A stretch of DNA of 64,000 nucleotides from Terrilactibacillus tamarindi (GTDB lineage Bacteria > Bacillota > Bacilli > Bacillales > Sporolactobacillaceae), in NCBI RefSeq assembly GCF_009718825.1, contig NZ_WNHB01000012.1:1-64000 (forward strand). Direction: 5' to 3'. Position 1 is the first letter of the stretch. Every line of letters starts with the position of its first letter. Of the stretch, positions 44,973 to 54,449 are shown one piece after another. The notes beneath the pieces are model-generated. The model saw only the letters and a program-made list of their open reading frames with translations. It did not search any database and was not told the DNA's origin. The position numbers and the translations under genes are program-made.

Positions 44973-46178
44973 ATGGAACAAAAAAGATCAATATCAAGAC
45001 GTACCGTGCTGTTAATGGCCATCACGTGCGGCTTCACTGTTTCCAATGTATATCTTAATCAAAATTTATTATTAAGCATGGCAGAAACTTTTCGTATTTC
45101 ATCAACAGAAATAGGTATAGTAGCGACTCTATCACAAGTTGGTTATGCGATAGGTAATTTAACTCTTGTGCCGTTAGGGGATCTATTTGAAAGACGAAAA
45201 ATGATTTTATCGTTATTAATGTTTGTCTGTCTAAGTCTTGTTGCTTCTGCGCTGTCACCAAATTTTATTTGGTTGATCATGGCTAACTTATTTTTAGGTT
45301 TCTTTACTATTGTGCCGCAAATTATCGTGCCATTAGCTGCTAGTTTCTCTATCGATAAGGAGCGTGGAAAGGTATTAGGTAATGTCGCCATAGGATTAGT
45401 TTGTGGAATATTAGGTGCCCGTTTTATTAGTGGTGTGGTGAATAATTATTTGGGTTGGCGATCGATGTATTGGATCTCATTTGGATGTACACTTGTGATC
45501 ATTTTACTGATAAAAATGCACTTACCTAAAAGTAAAGGGATTCAATCTATGAAATATGGTGAGTTACTTCAATCACTTTGGCCACTTTTTCTTAGAGAAA
45601 AAATATTAAGGAGAGCCTGCGTAAGTCAAGCTATGATGTTCGGGGCATTTAGTTTGTTTTGGACAACGTTAGTTTTCCGTTTAAGTCATTCCCCATTTCA
45701 TTATTCAAGCAGTGTAGCAGGAACAATTGGTTTAGTGGGGATAGGAGGAGCTTTTGCTACCCCTATCATTGGACGAATCATTGACCACAAAGGAGCAACA
45801 TTTGCAAACATTTTATGTATGTTGCTTGGTTTCATTTCTTTTATGCTCTTTACTATAGGGAATACCTCTTTAATAGCTATTGTTATCGGTAGCCTCTTTA
45901 TTACCATGGGAACACAAGCCAACCAGGTTGCTTGTCAAGCCCAAATTTTCCTACTTCCTGAGGAAATACGAAGTCGATTAAATGGCATTTATATGGTATC
46001 TACTTTTTTAGGAGGAGCACTGGGCTCTTATTTAGGTACTCTCGCTTGGAGTCACTATAAATGGGGCGGAGTATGTTTTGTTGGTTTAATTATGATCATT
46101 GTTGCATTTACTTCAGCTTTTGGTTTGAAGAAAAAAATAAATACAGAAGCAAAAGTGTCACAAAGGAGAGGACAATAA
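44973..46178 (+). CDS. MFS transporter
   Basis: A 401-residue major facilitator with about 12 membrane helices. The N-terminal half has the DHA-type stretch VGYAIGNLTLVPLGDLFERR (motif A: GDLFERRK). The C-terminal half begins around residue 205. It resembles drug or small-molecule exporters of the YybF/YdhP type. AGTGAGGTGAGGG precedes the ATG. The stop overlaps the CMD gene (TAATG), so transporter and CMD protein are coupled. A terminator lies in the leader, hinting at regulated readthrough. Confidence 0.88.
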   Translation: MEQKRSISRRTVLLMAITCGFTVSNVYLNQNLLLSMAETFRISSTEIGIVATLSQVGYAIGNLTLVPLGDLFERRKMILSLLMFVCLSLVASALSPNFIWLIMANLFLGFFTIVPQIIVPLAASFSIDKERGKVLGNVAIGLVCGILGARFISGVVNNYLGWRSMYWISFGCTLVIILLIKMHLPKSKGIQSMKYGELLQSLWPLFLREKILRRACVSQAMMFGAFSLFWTTLVFRLSHSPFHYSSSVAGTIGLVGIGGAFATPIIGRIIDHKGATFANILCMLLGFISFMLFTIGNTSLIAIVIGSLFITMGTQANQVACQAQIFLLPEEIRSRLNGIYMVSTFLGGALGSYLGTLAWSHYKWGGVCFVGLIMIIVAFTSAFGLKKKINTEAKVSQRRGQ

Positions 46179-46573
46179 TGATAAAAAAAGATGAAAACTT
46201 CGAAAAAGGTTTAAATATTTTAAAACAAATAGACAGTGAGAATTATGAAAGTATTGTAGATAGCTTTAAAGATTCAATTGCTCCGGATTTGGGGACATTG
46301 GCTGTTTCATTTAATTATGGACAAATTTTTTCTAGGCCAGGCTTAGATTTGAAGTCACGCCTTCTGGCCACTGTTGCTGGCTTAACAGCTATGGGTAATA
46401 TTGAGCAACTGAAATTTTATATAAATGGAGCACTAAACGTTGGATGGACTGAAGAAGAGATTGTTGAAGCTATGATGCAAATGATTATTTATTCAGGGTT
46501 TCCGAGTGGATTGAATACAATTTTAACAGTAGCTACAGAAGTTTTTGAAGATAGAAAAGCAAAGAATATATAA
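46178..46573 (+). CDS. carboxymuconolactone decarboxylase family protein
   Basis: A 131-residue CMD-type helical protein: RPGLDLKSRLLATVAGLTAM, IEQLKFYINGALNVGWTEEE, then MIIYSGFPSGLNTI. AAGGAGAG seven bases upstream fixes ATG 46178, which overlaps the MFS stop by one base. A longer in-frame reading from 46061 inside the MFS gene is not used. There is no CxxC. It is a paralogue-level relative of the CMD at 39584. Likely an enzyme for a cyclic or enol substrate exported or imported by the MFS. Confidence 0.86.
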   Translation: MIKKDENFEKGLNILKQIDSENYESIVDSFKDSIAPDLGTLAVSFNYGQIFSRPGLDLKSRLLATVAGLTAMGNIEQLKFYINGALNVGWTEEEIVEAMMQMIIYSGFPSGLNTILTVATEVFEDRKAKNI

Positions 46574-46611
46574 ATTAACGTATGGTCGAATTTAAAACAA
46601 AGTTTCTTTTC

Positions 46612-46645
46612 AGAGTGGGAAAATTCCCGCTCTCTTTATTTTTTG
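46612..46645 (+). terminator. rho-independent terminator
   Basis: A 10-bp stem AGAGTGGGAA/TTCCCGCTCT with a short loop and a T-rich tail ends the MFS-CMD transcript. Confidence 0.8.
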
Positions 46646-46694
46646 ATATTCTAAGTTAAAGACTCCTAAAAAGAATAGTCGGGAGGAATGAACT

Positions 46695-47531
46695 GTGAGT
46701 ATGGATAAAGAAAGAAAAAAAGAACTAGGAAAATTTCTTAAATCAAAGAGAGGAAAAATATCACCTACAGAGTTTGGTTTACCTATTGGTAAAAGAAGAA
46801 AAGCAATAGGATTAAGAAGAGAAGAACTATCTCAGTTAGCAGGAATTGGTTTAACTTGGTACACGTGGTTGGAACAAGGACGTGATATTCAAGTTTCAAC
46901 ACAAGTGTTAGATAGTATCTCAAGAATTTTAAAATTAAATCATGAAGAACGGAAACATATTTACCTGTTAGCAAACCATCAAATCCCTTTGGACAACAAT
47001 TCTGATATAGTCGATACCTTACATCCAGTTGTACAAAATTTCATTAACCATCAAAAAGATTGTCCGATATATGTGACTAATGAAAAATGGGATGTAATAT
47101 CTTGGAATAAAGCGGCTTGTAAAGTTTTTGGGGATTTTACTAAAATGAGTTCAAAAGAGAAAAATGCTCTTTGGAGATGTTTTTGCTCTAAAGACTATAA
47201 AGAACTCCTTGTAAATTGGGAAGATCATGCGAAACGCTTACTTGCACAATTTAGAGCAACAACCAACCGATTTATTGGTGAAAGATGGTATAAAGATTTA
47301 ATCGATGAATTAAGAACCACTAGTGAAAAATTCAACAATTGGTGGGGGGATCAAGAAATTTTAGGTACACCCATTGGGGAAAAAGAAATTAGACATCCTT
47401 ACATAGGAACATTATTTATGGAACATATGACATTACAAGTTTATGATTCTCCAGATCTTAAGTTAACGATTTATCGGCCTTTGGAGAAAGGTCATACGGC
47501 AGAGAAAATGGAAAGATTATTAAATGGTTAA
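46695..47531 (+). CDS. XRE-family regulator with MmyB-like ligand-binding domain
   Basis: A 278-residue regulator. The helix-turn-helix (about 30-95) reads KRRKAIGLRREELSQLAGIG and TWYTWLEQGRD. The C-terminal MmyB-like PAS fold (about 105-275) starts HPVVQNFINHQKDCPIYVTN, continues WDVISWNKAACKVFGDF and ends HMTLQVYDSPDLKLTIYRP. MmyB-type regulators respond to small hydrophobic ligands and usually control a nearby enzyme or transporter, here probably the MFS-CMD pair upstream. GTG 46695 has GGGAGG eight bases before it. Confidence 0.88.
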   Translation: MSMDKERKKELGKFLKSKRGKISPTEFGLPIGKRRKAIGLRREELSQLAGIGLTWYTWLEQGRDIQVSTQVLDSISRILKLNHEERKHIYLLANHQIPLDNNSDIVDTLHPVVQNFINHQKDCPIYVTNEKWDVISWNKAACKVFGDFTKMSSKEKNALWRCFCSKDYKELLVNWEDHAKRLLAQFRATTNRFIGERWYKDLIDELRTTSEKFNNWWGDQEILGTPIGEKEIRHPYIGTLFMEHMTLQVYDSPDLKLTIYRPLEKGHTAEKMERLLNG

Positions 47532-47590
47532 CATTAGTCGCATTTTCCTAGAATAAAAAGAAAATAACGACTATTTTTTAAAGCCGATGG

Positions 47591-47632
47591 AAAAGCCCTT
47601 GGTCTTTTTCTTGGTCAAGGGCCATCTTTTTA
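47591..47632. terminator. bidirectional terminator
   Basis: The stem GCCCTTG/CAAGGGC is flanked by AAAA on the left and TTTTT on the right, between the convergent XRE gene and the LSm-like gene. Confidence 0.7.
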
Positions 47633-47635
47633 TCA

Positions 47636-48013
47636 TTAGTAAGGATATGGATAGTAAGGATAGTAATAAGGATAAGGATAGAAGAATGGAAAGACGAATT
47701 GGAAATATGGAAAGCGATAAGGTCTAAATCGACGGTATCTTGGATAACCACCATAACCACCGCCATAATATCTTTCATCGGATGATTCTCTTTCACTTTC
47801 ACTTACGTCTTCAGGAACCAATAACATAACATGTTGATCGTCCATACCTGTTAGAATACCTTCTATTTTTTTACCATCTTTCATTTGACCAACAACATGA
47901 TAATTCATATACTTTTGGCAAATTTGTTTAATATTACTTTGTTCCTGATCTCTAACAAAATCAGAGTTCATATCAAAACCTTGCTGACCCATTTGTTCAT
48001 TTTCTGGATACAT
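47636..48013 (-). CDS. LSm-like protein with Tyr/Pro-rich tail
   Basis: A 125-residue protein. The centre (about 28-70) looks like a small Sm-type beta barrel (NYHVVGQMKDGKKIEGILTG then DDQHVMLLVPED). The C-terminus is a low-complexity Gly, then Arg/Tyr/Pro/Phe tail (GGGYGGYPRYRRFRPYRF and repeated YPYYY). Such tails are typical of spore-coat and spore-surface proteins in Bacillus. AGGAGGAG precedes the ATG. A coat or sporulation role is an inference; RNA binding is not shown. Confidence 0.6.
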   Translation of the reverse strand: MYPENEQMGQQGFDMNSDFVRDQEQSNIKQICQKYMNYHVVGQMKDGKKIEGILTGMDDQHVMLLVPEDVSESERESSDERYYGGGYGGYPRYRRFRPYRFPYFQFVFPFFYPYPYYYPYYPYPY

Positions 48014-48187
48014 ACGTCATATCTCCTCCTTTGCTATACCAAGATATGCACCTAAGTATGTTTAGGTTACGAAATAAATATTTTAGATCTTAAATGACTT
48101 AGTTTTCAATTATGTCGAATTCTAATAGTGTATTGCCTTCTTATTCACGTATAATAAAGTTAGTATATATAAGGAGTGTTGTTTGAA

Positions 48188-48457
48188 ATGCGGGCCATAT
48201 TGACGGTTATAGGAAAAGATAACGTTGGGATCATTGCTGGTGTGAGTCAAAAATTAGCGGATCTCAATGTGAACATATTAGATGTGAGTCAAACGATTAT
48301 GAATGGTTATTTTACGATGATGATGATCCTTGATCTAGAAAAAGTGACAGAAAGCTTTGATGATATAAAAACAGCATTGTCAGCGAAAGGCGATGAATTA
48401 CACGTACAAATTAAAATTCAACGCGAAGAAATATTCAAGTCAATGCACAGTTTGTGA
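48188..48457 (+). CDS. ACT-domain protein, UPF0237
   Basis: An 89-residue stand-alone ACT domain: MRAILTVIGKDNVGIIAGVS, LNVNILDVSQTIMNGYFTMM and a final helical stretch. ACT domains bind amino acids or other small ligands. AAGGAG lies 11 bases before ATG 48188; GTG 48176 is less likely because it overlaps the site. It is 13 bp from UPF0210, an arrangement conserved in many Firmicutes, so the two are thought to work together. Confidence 0.9.
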   Translation: MRAILTVIGKDNVGIIAGVSQKLADLNVNILDVSQTIMNGYFTMMMILDLEKVTESFDDIKTALSAKGDELHVQIKIQREEIFKSMHSL

Positions 48458-48470
48458 GGTGAGGTAAATC

Positions 48471-49826
48471 ATGGAAACAACACAGATACTAGAAACCATA
48501 CGCATGATTGAAGAAGAAAAATTAGATATTCGAACGATTACGATGGGCATTTCATTACTGGATTGTATCGATTCAGATGGAGATAAAGCTCGACAACGTA
48601 TTTATGAAAAAATTACTAGCAAAGCCAAGCATTTAGTCGAAGTTGGAGAGCATATCGAGTCGGAATTTGGTATCCCAATTATAAATAAACGTATTTCTAT
48701 CACACCGATCGCACTCATTGCAGGGGCTACAGATGATAAAGACTATGTCGCTTTTGCAAAAACACTCGATAAAGCGGCAAAAGAAGTGGGAGTCAATTTT
48801 ATTGGCGGTTTTTCGGCTTTGGTTCAAAAAGGATACAATAAAGGTGATCAGATCTTAATTCAATCCATTCCAGAGGCGCTTAGCGTAACTGACCGTGTCT
48901 GTTCATCCGTCAACGTTGGCTCCACACGCTCAGGAATTAATATGGATGCAGTGAAAGAACTTGGCACGGTCGTGAAGAAAACAGCTGAGTTGACATCTGA
49001 TACTCAAGGATTAGGCTGTGCGAAGCTGGTTATTTTTGCAAACGCCGTGGAAGATAACCCTTTCATGGCAGGGGCTTTTCACGGTGTCGGTGAAGCCGAT
49101 TGTGTCATAAATGTCGGTGTTAGCGGACCAGGAGTCGTTAAACGAGCGCTTGAAAAAGTTAAAGGTGAACCTTTTGATGTTGTGGCAGAAACAGTGAAAA
49201 AAATTGCCTTTAAAATAACAAGAATGGGCCAACTGGTAGGTCAAGAAGCTTCTAAACGACTCGGTGTTCCTTTTGGTATCGTTGACTTGTCTCTTGCTCC
49301 AACACCTGCTGTTGGGGATTCTGTAGCTCATATTTTAGAGGAAATGGGACTTGAAGTTGTCGGTACACATGGCACAACAGCCGCACTGGCTTTATTGAAT
49401 GATGCGGTCAAAAAAGGCGGCGTTATGGCATGTGGACATGTTGGTGGATTAAGCGGAGCATTCATTCCAGTTTCAGAGGACGCAGGAATGATCGATGCCG
49501 TGAATAATGGCTCGCTCAATTTAGAAAAACTTGAGGCGATGACAGCTATTTGTTCAGTTGGCCTAGATATGATTGCTATACCAGGGGATACTCCAGCAGC
49601 AACAATATCGGCGATGATTGCTGACGAAGCTGCCATCGGTGTAATCAACAATAAAACGACAGCCGTTCGAATTATTCCTGCTCCAAATACAAAAGTTGGC
49701 GATACAGTTGAATTTGGTGGTTTACTTGGACATGCACCTGTTATGAAAGTGAATCCATTTTCTTCTGATGACTTTATTGCTCGAGGTGGACGCATTCCAG
49801 CCCCAATACATTCATTTAAAAACTAA
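48471..49826 (+). CDS. UPF0210 (DUF711) protein
   Basis: A 451-residue protein of a widely conserved family of unknown activity, related in fold to glycyl-radical-like or pyruvate-formate-lyase-like barrels without the radical loop. Hallmarks are [70 protein letters not shown] and the closing [22 protein letters not shown] precedes the ATG. Coupled to the ACT protein, which may be its regulatory subunit. Confidence 0.9.
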   Translation: METTQILETIRMIEEEKLDIRTITMGISLLDCIDSDGDKARQRIYEKITSKAKHLVEVGEHIESEFGIPIINKRISITPIALIAGATDDKDYVAFAKTLDKAAKEVGVNFIGGFSALVQKGYNKGDQILIQSIPEALSVTDRVCSSVNVGSTRSGINMDAVKELGTVVKKTAELTSDTQGLGCAKLVIFANAVEDNPFMAGAFHGVGEADCVINVGVSGPGVVKRALEKVKGEPFDVVAETVKKIAFKITRMGQLVGQEASKRLGVPFGIVDLSLAPTPAVGDSVAHILEEMGLEVVGTHGTTAALALLNDAVKKGGVMACGHVGGLSGAFIPVSEDAGMIDAVNNGSLNLEKLEAMTAICSVGLDMIAIPGDTPAATISAMIADEAAIGVINNKTTAVRIIPAPNTKVGDTVEFGGLLGHAPVMKVNPFSSDDFIARGGRIPAPIHSFKN

Positions 49827-49976
49827 ACAACATGATTAAAGGATGGATCCTATTAAAGGATTTGTCCTTTTATTTTGAAACACAAGGTAGCTGGTTTAGA
49901 TAGATGATGGTATGTAAGAGGAATTATGGGGGGTAGTAAGAGAGTGTTTAAAAAATGAGAGAAGAAGATACATTAG

Positions 49977-50129
49977 CTAAGCTTTTTTTGTATTAATAAC
50001 TCTATAGCCAAAAGCGAGAAATTGAGCGGCAGACTCCTTCTTTATAACAAGGATGACTTTGTCATTAGTAATCAGTATCTCATCATGATGAATCGATTCT
50101 TTATTTTTTGAATCAAGGATCCTTACCAA
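49977..50129 (-). CDS. small protein, 50 residues
   Basis: GGAGG lies seven bases before a TTG start at 50129. The frame reads VRILDSKNKESIHHDEILIT, then NDKVILVIKKESAAQFLAFG and ends INTKKA. A well-placed ribosome binding site and balanced composition suggest a real gene; no family is recognised. It is convergent with UPF0210. Confidence 0.5.
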   Translation of the reverse strand: MVRILDSKNKESIHHDEILITNDKVILVIKKESAAQFLAFGYRVINTKKA

Positions 50130-50156
50130 GTAATCACCTCCTTATTTCTTTGAGAT

Positions 50157-50312
50157 TTATCCCACCTTAACGGCAAGTAGAGACCCCCACCTCAAGATTC
50201 TGAGTATTCAAGGAAGATCGGTGGGGGATCAACTGCCCGTAAAGGTCCGATTGGTTCAGCTAACCATCAGTGGGGGATTAAGAAAACCCCCACTGATGGA
50301 AGCTTCACTTTA
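50157..50312. repeat. 155-bp hairpin element, copy A
   Basis: Noncoding element nearly identical to 62217-62374. Two hairpins: CCCCCACC/GGTGGGGG, and CCATCAGTGGGGG paired with CCCCCACTGATGG. The ends are TTATCCC(A/G) and TTCACTTTAT. Compared with copy B, the CATCAG/CTGATG pair is swapped to CATGAG/CTCATG, a compensatory change. Confidence 0.85.
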
Positions 50313-50565
50313 TAAGCTGCTGCTAGATTGAAGAACTTCGTAAAGCTATTCAATAACCTCAAGCCGATTTGCACAACCTGGGGCTAAAATTGTCCAACAT
50401 CGGCTGACTTGCAAAATAAGAGTATCATAAATTATGTAGTAAAAACGTGTATTTACAATAGGTTTGAGAAATATTTACAAAGATGATTGAAATTTAAAAC
50501 AAAAAAGATGCATTTCTTTTTTATTTCTGATAAACTAGGATCACAATAACATATAAACGAATTTA

Positions 50566-50709
50566 GTCCTTCGGGGTAGGGTGAAATTCCCAACCGGCGG
50601 TGATGATGCTTTAAAGTATCTAAGCCCGTGACCCGGTTATCTTTTAAGATAAGCGGTGGATTCAGTGAGAAACTGAAGCCGACAGTACAGTCTGGATGGG
50701 AGAAGGATC
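50566..50709 (+). promoter_or_regulatory. FMN riboswitch (RFN element)
   Basis: A typical RFN aptamer starts CCTTCGGGGTAGGGTGAAAT, with CCGGCGGTGAT, AGCCCGTGACCCG, a variable stem and CGACAGTACAGTCTGGATG at the end. It lies about 220 bp upstream of ribD, with two hairpins between; the second is a strong terminator. FMN binding would therefore stop transcription of the rib operon. Confidence 0.95.
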
Positions 50710-50867
50710 GTAAATGAGTGCAAACGAGTCGTGTGTTGGTTGCGTCTTCATCTATTTTTAGAGACAAAGTAACATCATTATTCTGTCAATATGAATAATG
50801 TTGCTTTCTTTCCGATATAAAAACACACACCTCTTTTTAATACACTCCTATGATTTTAAAACTCATC

Positions 50868-50899
50868 ACCCCTGAAGATACGTATCTTCAGGGGTTTTT
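50868..50899 (+). terminator. FMN-riboswitch terminator
   Basis: A perfect long stem CCCCTGAAGATA/TATCTTCAGGGG with a CG centre is followed by five T, 29 bp before ribD. A weaker hairpin (about 50770-50805) lies just after the aptamer. Confidence 0.85.
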
Positions 50900-50927
50900 A
50901 AATGGATAAAAGTGAGCAGGTGAGACA

Positions 50928-52019
50928 TTGAATGATCAAGATTATATGAAACTGGCGATAGATTTAGCCAAAGCAACAGTTGGACAGACCAGTCCTAATC
51001 CCGCAGTTGGCGCGGTTGTTGTTCATCATGGTGAGATAGTCGGCATGGGTGCTCATTTAAAAGCAGGAGAAGCACATGCAGAAGTTCAAGCCCTTCGAAT
51101 GGCAGGTGAGCGAGCAAGAGGTGCTACGATTTATGTCACATTAGAGCCTTGTTCTCATTTTGGTAAAACACCGCCTTGTGCTGATCTAATTATTGAAAAG
51201 GAATTAAAAAGAGTGGTTGTGGCTTCTAATGATCCGAATCCTCTTGTGTCAGGTAAAGGTTTAGAAAGAATAAGACAAGCAGGAATTACGGTAGAGACAG
51301 GCATTTTGAAAGAACAAGCGGATCAACTCAATAAATTTTTCTTTCATTATATGAAGAAGAAAGTACCGTTTGTAACATTGAAGACCGCTAGCAGTGTCGA
51401 TGGAAAAACGGCAACAGTAACAGGTGAGAGTCAGTGGATAACAGGAGAAGAGTCTCGCCAGGATGTTCATCAACTTCGTCATCAACATGACAGTATTCTT
51501 GTCGGTGTCAATACGGTCATAACAGATAACCCAAGTTTAACGACTCGATTACCTCATGGTGGGAAAAACCCGATTCGTATCATTCTAGATACGTATTTAA
51601 GAACACCAGAAGAGAGTCAAGTGATCAAAGATCAAGCGGCGCCAACATGGATTATGACAGGATCTCAGATTGATCAAGAAAAGAAACGTCGTTTGATGAA
51701 ACAGGGTCACGTCACTATATACGAGCTACCAGTCGATAAGATTAAGATAAAAGATGTTCTCCATCTTCTAGGAGAAAAATTAGTCACATCTCTTTTAGTT
51801 GAAGGCGGAGCAACCATTCATGAAAGTTTTGTAAAAGAAGGTTGCTTTGATGAAATCATCATGTATTTTGCCCCTAAAATTATTGGTGGCGAAAAGGCAC
51901 CTTCCATTTTTGGTGGAATAGGCATTTCAAAACTATCGCAAGCTATTCATATGAATATTGAATCAATAGACAGAATAGGGCGAGATGTTAAGATTATAGC
52001 TAGACCTGAAAGAAGGTGA
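50928..52019 (+). CDS. ribD: bifunctional riboflavin deaminase/reductase RibD
   Basis: RibD catalyses the deaminase and then the reductase step that follow GTP cyclohydrolase II. The N-terminal deaminase (1-145) has the zinc motif with HAEVQAL and CSHFGKTPPC. The C-terminal reductase (146-363) has KTASSVDGKTATVTGESQWI and LLVEGGATIHESF. The length of 363 residues is normal. TTG 50928 is the likely start, with CAGGTGAG five bases upstream. First gene of the ribD-ribE-ribBA-ribH operon behind the FMN riboswitch. Confidence 0.95.
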   Translation: MNDQDYMKLAIDLAKATVGQTSPNPAVGAVVVHHGEIVGMGAHLKAGEAHAEVQALRMAGERARGATIYVTLEPCSHFGKTPPCADLIIEKELKRVVVASNDPNPLVSGKGLERIRQAGITVETGILKEQADQLNKFFFHYMKKKVPFVTLKTASSVDGKTATVTGESQWITGEESRQDVHQLRHQHDSILVGVNTVITDNPSLTTRLPHGGKNPIRIILDTYLRTPEESQVIKDQAAPTWIMTGSQIDQEKKRRLMKQGHVTIYELPVDKIKIKDVLHLLGEKLVTSLLVEGGATIHESFVKEGCFDEIIMYFAPKIIGGEKAPSIFGGIGISKLSQAIHMNIESIDRIGRDVKIIARPERR

Positions 52020-52023
52020 TGTC

Positions 52024-52662
52024 TTGTTTACAGGGATTGTAGAAGAAGTGGGTCAAGTTCTAAGTATAACTAAAAAAACGGATGCGATTCAGTTGTCAAT
52101 TAAGGCATCTGAAATATTAAACGATACGAAGTTAGGTGATAGCATAGCTATCAATGGCGTTTGTTTAACCGTCACTTCTTTTTCAAAAAATGGATTTGAT
52201 GCGGATGTGATGCCGGAAACCATTATGGGTACAACCCTTAAATGGCTAAAACCCCATCATGAAGTGAATTTAGAACGGGCGATGTCAGCCAATGGAAGAT
52301 TTGGTGGCCATTTTATGACAGGTCATATTGATGGAGTTGGACAAATTAAACAAATTTCAAAAAAAGGTAACGCTATTTATATGACGATACAAGCCGACCC
52401 GCAGATTACAAATAGATTGGTGCTTAAAGGTTCGGTAGCTGTGGATGGGACGAGTTTGACACTATTTGATGTGACTGCGACATCGTTTACTATCTCACTG
52501 ATTCCACATTCGGCTGAATTCACCATTTTAGGTAAAAAAAGAGTAGGGGATCATGTTAATGTTGAGTGTGATGTCTTGCAAAAGTATGTTAATCAGGAGA
52601 AAGCGGCACCATCCAGTTCAATTACAATGGATTTTCTCGCTAAACACGGTTTTACAAATTAG
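52024..52662 (+). CDS. ribE: riboflavin synthase alpha subunit RibE
   Basis: Riboflavin synthase dismutates two lumazine molecules to riboflavin and its pyrimidine precursor. Two tandem lumazine-binding barrels are seen: MFTGIVEEVG with SIAINGVCLTV in the first, and FGGHFMTGHIDGVG with VAVDGTSLTLFDV in the second. The MFTGI(V/I)EE start and 212-residue length are typical. TTG 52024 follows GAAGGTGA and is four bases past ribD. Confidence 0.95.
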   Translation: MFTGIVEEVGQVLSITKKTDAIQLSIKASEILNDTKLGDSIAINGVCLTVTSFSKNGFDADVMPETIMGTTLKWLKPHHEVNLERAMSANGRFGGHFMTGHIDGVGQIKQISKKGNAIYMTIQADPQITNRLVLKGSVAVDGTSLTLFDVTATSFTISLIPHSAEFTILGKKRVGDHVNVECDVLQKYVNQEKAAPSSSITMDFLAKHGFTN

Positions 52663-52680
52663 TTGTTAGGGATGATACGT

Positions 52681-53874
52681 ATGAAAAATTCAATAGATGA
52701 AGCCCTTCGTGATTTAAAAGAAGGCAAACTGATTATCGTCTGTGATGATGAGAATCGTGAAAATGAAGGTGATTTAATTTCATTAGCTGAAACAGCAACA
52801 CCTGAAGTTATTAACTTTATGGCGACACATGGCAGAGGACTCATTTGTACCCCTATATCAGAGGAACTTGCACAATCTCTAGATTTAGTGCCGATGGTAA
52901 GCCATAATACCGATGCCCATAGAACGGCATTTACCGTAAGCATAGACCATAAAACGACGAAAACAGGTATTAGTGCTTTCGAACGTTCACAAACGATTCA
53001 GGCCATGGTCGATGACCACACAACAGCCAGTGATTTTAACCGCCCCGGACATGTTTTTCCACTTATTGCCAAAGCCGGTGGTGTTCTAAAACGACAAGGT
53101 CATACCGAAGCAGCGGTGGATCTAGCTAAATTATGCGGTGCCAAACCAGCGGCCGTTATCTGTGAAATTATGAGCGACAATGGTACGATGGCTCGTTATC
53201 CAGAGCTTGTTCAAATGGCACAGAAATTTGGACTTTCCATCATAACAGTCAAAGACTTAATCGCCTACCGGAAAACTCACGAAGCCTTCATTAATCGTGA
53301 AGTTGAGATTCACCTGCCGACATCATTTGGCGACTTTAAAGCTGTTGGTTATACGAGCTTGATTGATGACAAAGAACATGTTGCTTTAGTTAAAGGCGAT
53401 GTCTCTGGCGGTGAACCGATCCTCGTCAGAATTCATTCAGAGTGTCTAACAGGAGACGTCTTTGGTTCACGCCGTTGTGACTGTGGCCCTCAATTGCACG
53501 CTGCCTTACAGACGATTGAAAAAGAAGGTAAAGGTGTTCTTCTCTATCTTCGCCAAGAAGGAAGAGGCATCGGCTTGATGAATAAATTAAAAGCCTACGC
53601 GCTTCAAGAGCAAGGCTTTGATACAGTAGAAGCTAACGAACAATTGGGTTTTCCGGCTGATATGCGAACCTTTGATATTGCGGCGCAAATGCTTCAAGAC
53701 CTAGGCGTTAAGAAAATTAAACTATTAACGAATAATCCAATGAAAATAGCCGGTCTAGAAGCCTTTGATTTCGAAGACATTGAACGAGTTCCATTAGAAA
53801 TGCCTGTATTAAAGGAAAACGAACGATATATGCATACGAAACTAGAAAAGATGGGACACCTGTTACATTTATAA
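52681..53874 (+). CDS. ribBA: RibBA: DHBP synthase / GTP cyclohydrolase II
   Basis: This bifunctional enzyme supplies both starting materials of riboflavin. The N-terminal dihydroxybutanone-phosphate synthase (1-200) has [20 protein letters not shown] and HTEAAVDLA. The C-terminal GTP cyclohydrolase II (205-397) has [18 protein letters not shown] with the three zinc cysteines and [12 protein letters not shown] 52681 has AGGGAT seven bases upstream; the frame from TTG 52663 is not used. 397 residues, as in B. subtilis RibA. Confidence 0.96.
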   Translation: MKNSIDEALRDLKEGKLIIVCDDENRENEGDLISLAETATPEVINFMATHGRGLICTPISEELAQSLDLVPMVSHNTDAHRTAFTVSIDHKTTKTGISAFERSQTIQAMVDDHTTASDFNRPGHVFPLIAKAGGVLKRQGHTEAAVDLAKLCGAKPAAVICEIMSDNGTMARYPELVQMAQKFGLSIITVKDLIAYRKTHEAFINREVEIHLPTSFGDFKAVGYTSLIDDKEHVALVKGDVSGGEPILVRIHSECLTGDVFGSRRCDCGPQLHAALQTIEKEGKGVLLYLRQEGRGIGLMNKLKAYALQEQGFDTVEANEQLGFPADMRTFDIAAQMLQDLGVKKIKLLTNNPMKIAGLEAFDFEDIERVPLEMPVLKENERYMHTKLEKMGHLLHL

Positions 53875-53928
53875 GAGGGCGTTCACAAACATACGGGATT
53901 AAGAGGTCCCTTAAAGGAGAGAATATAG

Positions 53929-54399
53929 ATGAATACAGTATTTGAAGGACATTTAATTGGAACTGATTTAAAAGTTGGTATCGTAGTGGGGCGGTTTAAC
54001 GAATTTATCACAAATAAATTATTGTCTGGTGCACTTGACGCATTAAAACGTCACGGTGTGGATGATAACAATGTCGATGTTGCGTGGGTTCCAGGTGCTT
54101 TTGAAATTCCGTTGATTGCCAAAAAATTAGCGGAAACTAAAAAATATGATGCCATTATTACATTAGGAACGGTTATTCGCGGGGCAACACCTCATTTTGA
54201 CTATGTTTGCAGTGAAGTGTCAAAAGGGGTTGCATCACTCAATCTCCAAACTGGAATTCCCATTGTCTTTGGTGTATTGACAACGGAAAATATCGAACAG
54301 TCAATCGAACGTGCCGGAACAAAAGCAGGAAACAAAGGCTGGGATGCGGCTGTTAGTGCCATTGAAATGGCGAATCTAACGGCAAGTATTGAAAAGTAA
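53929..54399 (+). CDS. ribH: lumazine synthase RibH
   Basis: The 156-residue lumazine synthase, which forms the capsid-like 60-mer in Bacillus. Conserved blocks are [42 protein letters not shown] and the Arg/His region [20 protein letters not shown] precedes the ATG. It ends the rib operon before a strong bidirectional terminator. Confidence 0.96.
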   Translation: MNTVFEGHLIGTDLKVGIVVGRFNEFITNKLLSGALDALKRHGVDDNNVDVAWVPGAFEIPLIAKKLAETKKYDAIITLGTVIRGATPHFDYVCSEVSKGVASLNLQTGIPIVFGVLTTENIEQSIERAGTKAGNKGWDAAVSAIEMANLTASIEK

Positions 54400-54407
54400 A
54401 GAGTCAA

Positions 54408-54441
54408 AAAAAGGTTTGCTCTATTGAAGCAAACCTTTTTT
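54408..54441. terminator. bidirectional terminator of rib operon and rarD-like gene
   Basis: The stem AAAAAGGTTTGCT/AGCAAACCTTTTT with a 7-nt loop has an A-run on one side and a T-run on the other. Confidence 0.85.
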
Positions 54442-54449
54442 TAACTATA

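Noticed and set aside
46061-46177. Longer N-terminus for the CMD protein at 46178
   Set aside because: It lies within the MFS gene; AAGGAGAG and the conserved start point to 46178.
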